Source of the DNA: Parashewanella sp965200795
Lineage (GTDB): Bacteria > Pseudomonadota > Gammaproteobacteria > Enterobacterales > Shewanellaceae
Length of the DNA stretch: 64,000 bases
Assembly (NCBI GenBank): GCA_965200795.1
Contig: CBDAVB010000018.1
Coordinates: forward strand, 124,001-188,000
Reading direction: 5' to 3'
In this document: positions 25,873 through 34,707 of the stretch, piece after piece
Numbering within the stretch: the first letter of the stretch is position 1
How the letters are laid out: each line of letters begins with the position of its first letter
Notes under the pieces: generated by a model
Seen by the model: only the letters and a program-made list of their open reading frames with translations
Told to the model about the DNA's origin: nothing
The model's database searches: none
Made by a program: the position numbers and the translations under genes

Positions 25873-25946
25873 ACGCGAGTAAAAAAATTATAAGAAATGT
25901 TGCGACCGGAGACTTTAGCGCCAGCGATCGCATTAATAATATGAAT

Positions 25947-27201
25947 TTATAAGAAAATAAATTTCAGCATGAACAGCGCCGCGATGACCGCCACGCCGGC
26001 ATTCAGATCTTTTGCTCTGCCGCAAACCAGCTTAATGATCACGTAAGACACAAAGCCCGTCGCAATCCCGGTGGCGATGAAAAAGGTCATCGGCATCAAA
26101 ATACACACCACCACAACCGGCGCCGCTTCGGTCAGATCTTCCCATTCAACATGAGTTAAACCGGACATCATTAACATAGCGACATAAAACAAGGCGCCCG
26201 CGGTGGCGAAGATATACTGCGGTATTTCAAGTCACTGCAACGAAGAAATGGGCGTTCTGCCTTGCATATGGCCGCTTTACGAACCACTGAAAACATCAAA
26301 TGCAACCGGACGGAGTACTAGCGCCGAACCCGCTACGATTGCCACACTGTCCGCGGCTAACGCCCGGCTCAACCGGGGCAGTTTACCTTGATCGTCCAGT
26401 AAACCCGCCCGCTGTGAAACGGCGACCAGGATGCCTGAGGTATCAAATAAGTCCACGAACAGAAACGCGAACACTACAGAGATCAGACCCACCTCAAATA
26501 CACGGGATAAATCCATTTGCATGAAAGGTCGGCATCAAGCTCGGCGGCATTGACATGATGCCTTGATATTTTACCTCACCGAAGGCGAGTCCGAGTAAAG
26601 TCACAATCAGAATACTCAGAAAAACCGCGGAATTCATCCCGCGCTGAACCATGGCGATAATAAGGAAAAAGCCCAAGGCCGCCATAACCGCCGGGAATGC
26701 GGTGATATCCCCGAGCGTCACTAATGTCAACGGGTTAGCGACAATGATCCCCGCGCTTTTCAAACCGATCAGCGCCAGGAAAATACCGATACCCGCCGTA
26801 ATTCCGCATCTCAGACCCGCAGGGATCGAGTTAATGACCCGCTCTCTCACTTTAAACAGAGATAACAATAAAAAGCAGATCCCTGATAAGAAAACAGCCG
26901 CTAACGCCGTTTGCCATGTATAGCCCATCTCGCCGGCAACGGTATAGGTAAAAAAGGCATTCAGTCCCATTCCCGGCGCGAGCGCGATCGGAAAATTAGC
27001 GTAAAAGCCCATGATCATACAGCCAATCGCCGCCGCCACGCAGGTAGCGACAAAAAACGCGCCGTGATCCATGCCCGCGGCAGCCAGAATATTCGGGTTG
27101 AGGAAGATGATATAGGCCATGGTTAAGAAAGTGGTGACCCCTGCCAGCACTTGACGTTTTACCTCTTTAGTGCGTAAAGCCTCGTCCAATCGGGCGGGGA
27201 T
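25947..27201 (-). pseudogene. Broken NCS2/AzgA-type purine permease
   Basis: Remnant of a nucleobase (adenine/hypoxanthine-guanine type) permease in at least three pieces. Piece 1 (27189-26494) has EVKRQVLAGVTTFLTMAYII and FPIALAPGMGLNAFF, hallmarks of the AzgA group. After SLMPTF one extra base shifts the frame into the next piece (26522-26277, with FLFVDLFDTSGILVAVSQRAG). That piece ends around VAIVAGSA, where a second lesion and apparent loss of the GGRTG region occur. The last piece (26192-25947) is FYVAMLMMSGL to FMLKFIFL. The 5' end is also missing: in-frame codons IPARLDEALRTKEVK run into the TnpB element, so N-terminal residues were cut off. Clearly non-functional. Confidence 0.88.
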
Positions 27202-27264
27202 ATAAGCACAAGATAGCGAAGCTATCTATTTACATAAATATATAAATCTTGTAAATTGTATGAC

Positions 27265-28379
27265 ATGAAGCGAGCATACAAAGAAAGATTTTATCCGACA
27301 AAACAGCAAGCTGAGCTACTATCAAAGTCGTTCGGATGCGCTCGCTTTGTCTGGAATAACACGCTTAAGTATCGAACTGACGCTTATTATGAGCGTGGTG
27401 AATCTATTCTCACTCTGTTGTCGAAAAACGCCTTGTGCCACTCAAGAAAGAATTTGAATGGCTGCAAGAAGTTTCAAGCGTTATCTTTCAGCAATGCTTA
27501 CGTGATCAACAAGAGGCATTTAAAAACTTTTGGGATAAAAGAGCGAAATACCCAAAATTCAAATCAAAGCATGATCACCAATCAATCAGACTGACAAAAG
27601 CGGCTTTTAAATACAAAGATGGTCAGTTGTTTATTGCTAAATCAAAAGAGCCACTTAACATTCGTTGGAGTCGTGAGCTATCCAGCGAGCCAAGCTCGAT
27701 AACAATTTCAAAGGACAAAGCCGATCGCTATTTTGTTTCCATGCTTTGCGAATTTGAGCCTAAACCAATGCTTATCAGTAAAAACACGGTAGGTATTGAT
27801 TTAGGTTTAACCGATTTATTCATCACAGACAGCGGTGAGAAAGTGAACAATCCTCGCCACACTAAACGCTACGAAAACAAACTGGCCTACATGCAACGTA
27901 AACTCGCCAAGAAGAAAAAAGGCAGTAAAAACCATAATAAGATACGCCAAAAAGTCGCTGGCCTACATGCAAAAATTGCTGATTGCAGACTGGATAACTT
28001 GCACAAGTTGTCTCGCAAACTGATTAACGAAAACCAAGTTGTTTGTGTCGAATCGCTGCAAGTGAAGAATATGATTAAGAACCCGAAACTGTCCAAACAT
28101 ATTGCAGATGCAAGCTGGGGCGAGTTTATCAGGCAGTTAGAGTACAAGGCGCAGTGGGCTGGGAGAACGATATCTAAAATTGATAGATGGTTCCCAAGCT
28201 CAAAACGCTGTAGTTGCTGTGGATTCATAAATGAAAAAATGCCGCTTGATATTAGAGATTGGTCATGCCCTGATTGCGGCACTGAACACGATAGAGATAT
28301 TAACGCGGCAAGGAATATAAAAACCGCTGGACTGGCGGGGATAGTCTCTGGAGCGACTGGATCGGGGATAGCTGTTTAA
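27265..28379 (+). pseudogene. tnpB: TnpB RNA-guided nuclease, frameshifted near its N-terminus
   Basis: The N-terminal piece from ATG 27265 (KRAYKERFYPTKQQAELL, FGCARFVWNNTLKYRTDAYY) loses frame near 27420. The rest is in another frame (27435-28379): EKRLVPLKKEFEWLQEVSS onward. The catalytic half is intact: RuvC-I Asp in VGIDLGLTDLFIT, Glu in VVCVESLQVKNM, zinc finger CSCCGF...CPDCG, and final Asp in HDRDINAARNI. The truncated second ORF could start at GTG 27435, but it would lack the N-terminal wedge domain, so activity is doubtful. TnpB is the ancestor-like relative of Cas12 nucleases. Confidence 0.85.
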
Positions 28380-28468
28380 CAACAGCTATCTAGTGAAAGC
28401 GTGTCGAACGAGAAAGGTTCTTAGAGTGATTTAAGAACCCTCGCCCTTTAGGGCGGGGAGTGTCAGGT
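28380..28468 (+). ncRNA. Candidate omega-RNA 3' scaffold of the TnpB element
   Basis: In TnpB elements the guide RNA is encoded at the tnpB 3' end and element right end. Here that segment carries an 8-bp hairpin (28416-28439) and the GC hairpin CGCCCTTTAGGGCG, as expected. The guide would be the bases just past about 28468. Inferred from position and structure only. Confidence 0.45.
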
Positions 28469-28606
28469 TAGTGTGATGCTGTTTCAGCCTGAAAAGCTTT
28501 TCGAACATTTCAGCGTGTTCTTGGTAGATTATTTTATATTTTTTGAGTGATAGAGCTGTTTTGACTTCAAAACGGACGAATTATACTGATAAGCGTCACA
28601 CCGGCA

Positions 28607-29899
28607 GAGGGCGTTCAAAATTCTGTGTCAGCCTAAATTCTAAATTTCTAATACGTTATCCAATCTGCCTTCAAAATGGATTGCAAATTGTGACAATGCT
28701 AGCCTCCAATTTTGGACTGGCATTGTCCACTTTTTAGAGGCATTCAATATGCCCGCATAAAGCAATTTTAGCAAGCTGTTTTCATTTGGAAATGCCCCTT
28801 TTGTTTTGGTGAGTTTCCTAAACTGGCGATGTACGGCTTCAATCGCATTGGTCGTGTAAATCACTCGACGTACATATTCTGGATATTTGAAGTAAACGGA
28901 CAAGTTCTCCCACTTTCTGCGCCAAGAGTCGATAACGATTGGATACTGGCTACCCCATTTGTTTTCCAGCTCATCTAAAGCCGTTTCAGCAGCCGATTTA
29001 CTTGTCGCTCTGTAAACCGGCTTTAAATCAGCCATAAACGCCTTTTGATGCTTAGATGCCACATACTTCATTGAGTTGCGTACCTGATGAATTACGCAAA
29101 GCTGAACTTCTGTCTCCGGGTAAATGCTGGCAATAGCTTCAGGAAAACCGTTTAACCCGTCAACACAAGCAATTAAGATATCCTTAACACCACGATTATG
29201 AAGATCGGTCAGTACCGAAAGCCAATAATTAGCACCTTCTGACTCTGAAAGATACAGGCCAAGTAACTCTTTCTTACCTTCGAGATTAACGCCTAGAATC
29301 GTGTAAATAGCCTTACTGACATAGCGACCATTGTCTTTGACTTTATAGTGAATCGCATCCAGCCAAATAATTGGATAGACCTCGTCTAAACTGCGTTGCT
29401 GCCATTCTTTGAGCTGAGGAATAAGCTGATCGGTCACAGCCGTCAAACTGGCTTCTGAAAGCTCTAAACCATACAAATCAGCCACATGAGATTTGATATC
29501 ACGATAACTCATACCCATTGAAAACATTGACAAAATCTTACGATCAATTTCATCAGAGAGCTTAGTTTGATTTTTTTTGACAAGCTGAGGCTCAAAGTTG
29601 CCGGCTCTGTCTCTTGGCGTTTCTAACTCAAATTCGCCAACTGAAGATTTAACGGTTTTTTTACTAAAACCATTTCTTCGATTGGGCTCAAGATCTGAGT
29701 CTAAATGTTGATCAAGTTCTGCTTTAAGCGCTGCTTCTGTTAGTTGTTTGATTAAAGGGGTGAGAACACCATCCGCACCAGTTAAACCTTTACCTGATTG
29801 AAGTTGTTCTAAAGCTTTATTGAAATCGAAATTTTGAGTCATTATGTCATTCCTGTTTTTGACATTTTACCGAAATGACACAGATTTCTAAACACTACC
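28607..29899 (-). mobile_element. IS256-family insertion sequence, copy 2
   Basis: 1293 bp, same length and same ends as copy 1, flanked by its own 8-bp target duplication CACCGGCA (28599-28606 and 29900-29907). Same orientation as copy 1, so the two form direct repeats around dnaJ-dnaK, the permease remnant and the TnpB element. Confidence 0.93.
28640..29842 (-). CDS. IS256-family transposase (copy 2)
   Basis: 400-aa mutator-type DDE transposase identical in amino-acid sequence to copy 1. The same catalytic stretches are present (IWLDAIHYKVKDNG, ACVDGLNGFPEAI, YTTNAIEAVHRQFRK). Identity of two copies with different target duplications indicates recent transposition. Confidence 0.95.
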   Translation of the reverse strand: MTQNFDFNKALEQLQSGKGLTGADGVLTPLIKQLTEAALKAELDQHLDSDLEPNRRNGFSKKTVKSSVGEFELETPRDRAGNFEPQLVKKNQTKLSDEIDRKILSMFSMGMSYRDIKSHVADLYGLELSEASLTAVTDQLIPQLKEWQQRSLDEVYPIIWLDAIHYKVKDNGRYVSKAIYTILGVNLEGKKELLGLYLSESEGANYWLSVLTDLHNRGVKDILIACVDGLNGFPEAIASIYPETEVQLCVIHQVRNSMKYVASKHQKAFMADLKPVYRATSKSAAETALDELENKWGSQYPIVIDSWRRKWENLSVYFKYPEYVRRVIYTTNAIEAVHRQFRKLTKTKGAFPNENSLLKLLYAGILNASKKWTMPVQNWRLALSQFAIHFEGRLDNVLEI

Positions 29900-29950
29900 C
29901 ACCGGCATAGGGTTTCGTGATCACACTCTCATTCCCGTATTGAGGACAAA

Positions 29951-32043
29951 TCGAGTAGGGTGAGGCGTTAATGCCCCATCCCTCTCACAGAACCGTACGT
30001 ACGGGTCTCGTATACGGCTCCTGCTTAATTTTATTTGTACTCTATTATTTTGTACTGAGCACATAGCCCGTCCGTACTTCTTCAAGACTGTATAGCCCCA
30101 TCTCTGTAAACCATTTATTCGGCATCGAATAGTGAGCTAGCGGACTCTTTGAGTTCTTCCACCGTCTCATATGGATATACTTAAATGGTGGCTTAAAGCC
30201 AAGCTGCTTCAGTCTCCTATGTAACCTTTTCGGTTTTTTCCATAGTCGCAGTTGAATACTTCTCAGTCTTCGTCTTAGCCATGTGGCTAGTTTCTTGAAT
30301 TCACTACCAACATTCGCTATTCGAAAGTATTGACTAAACCCTCTTAATTTCGGATTTAACTCTTGTATCACTCGTTGCAGTGGCTTGCCACCATTGCGCT
30401 TAGTGAGAGCTTTTAGCTGCGCTTTGAAGCTATTCAGCTTCTTGGATTGGATGGTCGTGTATTTACTGCCAATCTCTACTCCGAGAAACTTTACCCCATC
30501 ATCACTATGCGTAATATGGGTTTTACTTCGATTTACCGTCAACTTTAAGTCTTTTTCGAGTAGATTTGTCGCTTGCTTCAAGGCGTTTTCTGCACCTTTG
30601 CGGCTGCGACACAATATCAGGATATCGTCGGCATACCTGACCAGTCGATGGTTTCGACGTTTCATCTCTTGGTCAAAGGCATCAAGGTAGATGTTCGCTA
30701 TCAGCGGACTGATCACCCCGCCTTGCGGACTTCCTGTTACTGTTGCTTGCCAGTTGCCTTCTACAATGACTCCACTTTCAAGAAACAATTTTATCAACTT
30801 TAAGATGCTGCCATCTTTTACCCTTTTGCTTATGCTCGATAAGATTAACTCTTGGTCGAGTAAGTCAAAGCATTTGGATAAATCCATATCCACCACATGT
30901 TTTAAATCATATTGACGAATAAACATCGTGGCTTTATTAATGGCATCGTGACAGCTTCTATTAGGTCGATATCCATAGCTTGACGGATGGAACTGCTCTT
31001 CAAATATCGGACTCAGTATATCGTTTAGGCACTGTTGTACGATTCGGTCTCGAACTGTTGGTATACCAAGCTTTCTCACTCCACCGTCATCTTTCGGGAT
31101 TTCTGCCCGTTTGACGGCTGAAGGCCGGTATTGCTTGGTTTTAAGTTCGATAAGAAGTTTATCAAGTTCATTGCTCAGATTTGAAGCGAATTGCTCTAAG
31201 CTCTGCTCATCTATACCAGCAGCGCCTTTGGCTCTCCAAACTTTCTTAAATCCGTCGTACAGTGCTTCCTTATTGAGTAAGCGACCGTACAGGCTGTAAT
31301 GAACTCTCATTGACTCCTCTGTGTGCGTTGTTTGGGTTCAGTTTCATGTTTTCATCAGTTGGTATATTTCATTCAGCGTCAAAGCCTTCTAGCACTTGGC
31401 AATATACTTTGATATTAACTGAATTACTCCCATGTACGGTTTCTGTCTCCAGAGCCATTATTCCTAGTGGCTCCAGTCGGAATTACCTCACTCGCTAAAG
31501 TGATTTTCTATACCTGTGAAAAAAAAATCCTGTCCATCACAAGCTTCAATTAAGCTTCACCCCTTCGCCGACATCAAGGCTTTTGGCTATTGATGTCGCC
31601 AATGAACTACATCACTGGTCAATCCAGTTTTACCCTCCACACCATTACTGGCTTTCATCGGCTGGATTTTACTCACTACTACGGGCTCATCTGCCACCTC
31701 GCACCAACTTTTATCTTGAGTTTCCTCTTGTATAAAAGTTTCTGGTTGATTCCGGATTTGGTGTCAGGCTTCCCCAGTTACTGCACTGGCTCCCTGTTAG
31801 AAATTCCACCCTCAATCACATGATAGAGTTGACTGAGTATATGGCGTTGCGCTATTTCGCACGCTTACCTCTCTACCTTGCCGAATCAGGTTCGCTTTCG
31901 CTGTGTACCTCTAACTTCCTATGGCTTCCTTCAGACCCTGCCGTTAGCCAACAACGCCCTTGCCATTCAGATTATCTTCCCCTCAGTCAGGGTGATACAG
32001 ACTTCTTTCAATCTGTCGGGTTTGCCAGCTTCGCTGGGCAAAC
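29951..32043 (-). mobile_element. Group II intron with maturase ORF
   Basis: Minus-strand intron RNA surrounding the ltrA-like gene. Domain V is clear at 29990-30020 (GAGCCGTA...TACGGTTC stem with an inner TACG/CGTA helix), followed by a domain VI stem ending about 29951. Upstream of the ORF are about 730 nt of structured domain I-III sequence (for example AATGGCAAGGGCGTTG and GGAAGCC). The 5' boundary is placed at GTTTGCCC (32043), right after the T-run of a terminator hairpin. That boundary is uncertain; GTGCG at 31704 is an alternative. Confidence 0.6.
30045..31310 (-). CDS. ltrA: Group II intron reverse transcriptase/maturase
   Basis: 421-aa LtrA-type protein that splices and mobilises its host intron. 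RT blocks in order are KAAGIDEQSLEQFASN, RPSAVKRAEIPKDDGGVRKL, the RT2-RT3 stretch SSYGYRPNRSCHDAI, DLSKCFDLLDQELI, TGSPQGGVISPLIANIYLD, and the catalytic YADD in RLVRYADDILIL. The maturase (X) domain follows (about 300-390, with LRGFSQYFRIANVGSEF). No HNH endonuclease domain is seen at the C-terminus. The frame is intact. Confidence 0.95.
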   Translation of the reverse strand: MRVHYSLYGRLLNKEALYDGFKKVWRAKGAAGIDEQSLEQFASNLSNELDKLLIELKTKQYRPSAVKRAEIPKDDGGVRKLGIPTVRDRIVQQCLNDILSPIFEEQFHPSSYGYRPNRSCHDAINKATMFIRQYDLKHVVDMDLSKCFDLLDQELILSSISKRVKDGSILKLIKLFLESGVIVEGNWQATVTGSPQGGVISPLIANIYLDAFDQEMKRRNHRLVRYADDILILCRSRKGAENALKQATNLLEKDLKLTVNRSKTHITHSDDGVKFLGVEIGSKYTTIQSKKLNSFKAQLKALTKRNGGKPLQRVIQELNPKLRGFSQYFRIANVGSEFKKLATWLRRRLRSIQLRLWKKPKRLHRRLKQLGFKPPFKYIHMRRWKNSKSPLAHYSMPNKWFTEMGLYSLEEVRTGYVLSTK

Positions 32044-32068
32044 AAAAAAGCCCGCTGAATCAGCGGGC
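32044..32068 (-). terminator. Strong terminator directly preceding the group II intron
   Basis: Minus strand: GCCCGCTG-AT-TCAGCGGGC then TTTTTTG. The intron starts immediately after the T-run, the insertion preference known for class C group II introns. Confidence 0.75.
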
Positions 32069-32182
32069 AAGACATCTTGCAAGCGGCCTCTTCGAGGAAG
32101 CTTTTCCTGCTGAAAAGCAGCAGAAAACTCTTGGCATAATCAGTTCAGAACATTGAGCCGGCTATGCTACTTGAATCTGTTC

Positions 32183-32203
32183 AAATAACCCGACAAAGCC
32201 GGG
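32183..32203 (-). terminator. Hairpin terminator after the 29-codon ORF
   Basis: Minus strand: CCCGG-CTTTG-TCGGG followed by TTATTT (five-pair stem with one G-T pair), 71 bp beyond the small ORF stop. Confidence 0.5.
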
Positions 32204-32273
32204 CAACAAAGGGTGATGAATGATGGTAACTGATTGAAGGCTCAGTCAAACCTGTTAAACTGTCCCGGCTTAA

Positions 32274-32363
32274 TTAAGCCGTTAACGTATACAAACCGCC
32301 GTGAACGGCCTGAGCCTTAAACCAGGTGTTTTGCCAGTAAAGGGTTTCATTTCCTGTATACAT
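32274..32363 (-). CDS. Small ORF (29 aa) in a hairpin-rich transcription unit
   Basis: Reads MYTGNETLYWQNTWFKAQ, then AVHGGLYTLTA and stop. ATG 32363 has AGGAG 8 bases upstream; a second ATG two codons earlier (32369) would leave only 2 bases. Aromatic-rich with no membrane segment. YTGNETLYWQNTWFKA faintly recalls the start of a CBM5/12 chitin-binding module (Y-x-G-x-x-V-x-Y-x-G-x-x-Y-x-A), but it is far too short for the domain. It could be a true microprotein, a leader peptide or a gene remnant. Promoter, leader hairpins and terminator around it argue for expression. Confidence 0.45.
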   Translation of the reverse strand: MYTGNETLYWQNTWFKAQAVHGGLYTLTA

Positions 32364-32424
32364 AACCATTACTCCTAACAGAGTTGTAATAAAGTCTAAA
32401 ATTACTCCGGCAAAGCGTTCGGGC

Positions 32425-32491
32425 CCGGTTCCGTTGAACCGGAGATTCTCATCTCCGCGCAGACAAACAACTTATTACCGGGATTACCCGG
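32425..32491 (-). ncRNA. Structured leader with three consecutive hairpins
   Basis: On the minus strand in transcription order: CCGGG-TAAT-CCCGG (32491-32478), GGAGAT-GAGA-ATCTCC (32456-32441) and CCGGTTC-AACG-GAACCGG (32442-32425). They lie between the promoter at 32564-32591 and the small ORF. This could be a regulatory leader or a stable RNA; it does not match tmRNA, RNase P, 6S or SRP RNA features that I know. Confidence 0.45.
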
Positions 32492-32563
32492 CTCCCCGGA
32501 ATACACATCCGACCCGGAAAACAATCAATTCGATTCAAACATCAGTTCCGAATCGATAAGCGC

Positions 32564-32591
32564 ATTATACGTAACTGTAGTTTTATTACAA
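32564..32591 (-). promoter_or_regulatory. Strong sigma-70 promoter with GC-rich discriminator
   Basis: Minus strand: TTGTAA (32591-32586), 16 bp, TATAAT (32569-32564), followed by GCGC. The perfect -10 and GC-rich discriminator resemble stable-RNA, stringently controlled promoters. Confidence 0.6.
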
Positions 32592-32694
32592 CTATTTTTA
32601 TGTAAAAAACTAAAAAAAGGCCATTTTATGTAATTTTATAACCTTTTATTACGGCGTTAGCGCTGATCAAGATCCTGTAACCCTATTAAAACAA

Positions 32695-34521
32695 GTAACT
32701 ACTCAATAAGTTGTGGTAAGTACCCAGTCAAATGTAATCGAATATTTTTCTTTCTGAAACGCCAGTCAAGAGCGACTTCTTCAGATGAAAGCAATTGACT
32801 AGGTACTTAAGTCATCAAACTGTAAGATTTTGTAACGATCGTGCGATCAACTTGACTGCTTATTTTAAGGCTTCATACTCTCATCAAATTTAATTATACC
32901 ACTTGATTTTGAAGCTAAAAATTCCTGATTTATCTGATTCAGCTTGCCCTGAATGTCGTCCAGTCGTTGAAGAACTACAGCAAACTATTGTAGAGCTGTC
33001 TGAGCGTGTTCAAATTTTAGAAGATGAAATCAAAGAGCTTAAGAATCAGAAAAAGAAACCCAAGTTCAAACCCAGCGGTATGGATGATAATACTGACCCT
33101 GACAACGATGAAAACGGTTCGAACAAAGGGAAGTCTGGCAAGCGAAAAGGAAAGCGCGGTAAAACCTCGAACCTGCGCATCCATAATGAAAAAGTCATAG
33201 AGCCGGAAGGTCACATTCCATCAAACGCTCAATTCATCGGCTATAAAACTTTTGTTGTTCAAGACATCGAAATTAACAACATCAATACTTGTTACAAGAT
33301 GGCCCGCTACCGTCTCGCTGACGGCAAGATAGTATCAGGCCAACTCCCGGCAGAGCTCAAAGGCTCGCACTTTGGTACAACATTAAGAACTTATGTGCTG
33401 TATCAGCACCATCATTGTCAAGTGACTCAGTCGCTACTGCTCGAACAACTCAGAGAGTGGGGCGTCGATATTTCAGCAGGCCAACTCAATCGTTTGTTAT
33501 CAGAAAAATATGATGACTTTCATCACGAGAAGGATGACTTATTGACTAAAGGGCTAAGCGGTACAGGTTACATTACGACCGATGATACAGGTGGACGTCA
33601 TCAAGGCAAAAATGGGTTTGTCACTCATATCGGTAATGAGCTGTTTGCTTGGTTTCAAAGTTCAAAAAGCAAAAGCAGAGTAAATTTCTTGTCATTGCTG
33701 TGTGCGGATCAACTCGGGTATCGCATTAATACTGCGGCGCTGAATTATATGAAGCAACAAAGGTTACCCATGGCACAACGGGAAAGTCTTGCTAATCACC
33801 CATGTCAATTTTTTAATAATGAAGCACAATGGCTGGAGCATTTACAGCAGCTCGGATTTACCAGCGAACGTCATATTCGATGTGCGACCGAAGGGGCATT
33901 ATTTGCTCAAGCCGTTGAAGTGCAACCTATCGAATCATTGGTGGTTGTCAGTGATGGCGCGGGACAATTTAAGGTACTCATTCACGCTCTGTGCTGGGTT
34001 CATGCTGAAAGGCTCATCCACAATCTTATTCCACTTTGCCCAGAACACCGTAGTGATATCAAAAAAGTGAGAGATGAGATTTGGGATTTTTACCGTGAGC
34101 TTAAACGTTATAAAGTTCAGCCTTGTATCAAGAAAGCAGAACAACTCTCTCAAAGGTTTGATGATATTTTTACGCAAAAGACCAGTTATCAAACCTTGAA
34201 TCAACAGCTAAAGCGACTGCACAAACATAAGTCGTCGCTACTTCGAGTACTGGAACGACCTGAAATTCCGATACATACCAACGGCAGTGAAAACGATTTG
34301 CGAGAACATGTCAAAAGGCGAAAAGTCAGTGGTGGAACAAGAAGTGATTTAGGACGCCGATGCCGAGACACCTTTTCGAGTTTGCGCAAAACCTGCCAAA
34401 AACAAAACGTGTCATTTTGGGCGTTTTTAAATGACAGGCTTTCTCTTAAAAATACCATCCCTTTACTGGGAGACTTGGTGCTGCAAGGGTCTCGAACTAC
34501 CACAACTTATTGAGTAGTTAC
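32695..34521 (+). mobile_element. IS66-family insertion sequence
   Basis: 1827-bp element with perfect 24-bp terminal inverted repeats starting GTAACTACTCAATAAGTTG (32695) and ending with its reverse complement at 34521. It is flanked by the 8-bp duplication TAAAACAA (32687-32694 and 34522-34529), typical of IS66. One transposase gene only; the accessory tnpA/tnpB of larger IS66 elements are absent. Confidence 0.92.
32903..34513 (+). CDS. tnpC: IS66-family transposase
   Basis: DDE transposase of 536 aa. The N-terminal leucine-zipper/coiled-coil region (ELQQTIVELSERVQILEDEI, about 24-43) is followed by a Lys-rich linker. The catalytic part has ITTDDTGGRHQGKNGFVTHI (first Asp about residue 226), VVVSDGAGQFKVLIHALCWV (second Asp) and HAERLIHNLIP. 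The conserved C-terminal TNGSENDLREHVKRRKVSGG contains the third acidic residue. The start is TTG 32903. The stop lies inside the right inverted repeat, so the gene fills the element. Confidence 0.92.
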   Translation: MILKLKIPDLSDSACPECRPVVEELQQTIVELSERVQILEDEIKELKNQKKKPKFKPSGMDDNTDPDNDENGSNKGKSGKRKGKRGKTSNLRIHNEKVIEPEGHIPSNAQFIGYKTFVVQDIEINNINTCYKMARYRLADGKIVSGQLPAELKGSHFGTTLRTYVLYQHHHCQVTQSLLLEQLREWGVDISAGQLNRLLSEKYDDFHHEKDDLLTKGLSGTGYITTDDTGGRHQGKNGFVTHIGNELFAWFQSSKSKSRVNFLSLLCADQLGYRINTAALNYMKQQRLPMAQRESLANHPCQFFNNEAQWLEHLQQLGFTSERHIRCATEGALFAQAVEVQPIESLVVVSDGAGQFKVLIHALCWVHAERLIHNLIPLCPEHRSDIKKVRDEIWDFYRELKRYKVQPCIKKAEQLSQRFDDIFTQKTSYQTLNQQLKRLHKHKSSLLRVLERPEIPIHTNGSENDLREHVKRRKVSGGTRSDLGRRCRDTFSSLRKTCQKQNVSFWAFLNDRLSLKNTIPLLGDLVLQGSRTTTTY

Positions 34522-34707
34522 TAAAACAAGAATTAACTTATTGTTTTTTAAGCAACTGAAATTAGAAATAAACATAATTACACATAACAGGGTAACCGGC
34601 TCGGGTATTAAACTTATAGTCGGGTACTTAAACAACCGGCAAAACTTATTCTGTTACAGTTACATGGTATACTGCCCGCAATATGAAACCGCGCTTAAGG
34701 AGCTCCC
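34522..34707. other. Gap between IS66 and pepD
   Basis: Holds the right IS66 target duplication and a single MITE-family end AACTTATAGTCGGGTACTTA (34611-34630). A possible pepD -10 (GGTATACT, about 34665-34672) is also present. Confidence 0.45.

Larger units (their letters stand above)
27202..28468 (+). mobile_element. IS605/IS1341-type TnpB element
   Basis: Single-gene TnpB element without TnpA. The left end has the subterminal hairpin GATAGC-GAA-GCTATC (27212-27226). The right end has GGTTCTTA...TAAGAACC (28416-28439) and CGCCCTTTAGGGCG (28442-28455), followed by GGGGAGTGTCAGG. The left edge is inferred from where permease homology ends; exact ends are uncertain by several bases. Confidence 0.75.

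Noticed and set aside
31590..32156. Several plus-strand ORFs of 77-97 aa
   Set aside because: They fall in group II intron domain sequence on the opposite strand and lack motifs and ribosome sites.
32044..32591. Considered tmRNA, RNase P RNA or 6S RNA
   Set aside because: No tRNA-like ends or tag-ending ALAA codons for tmRNA, and no recognisable P-core for RNase P; hairpin layout does not match 6S.
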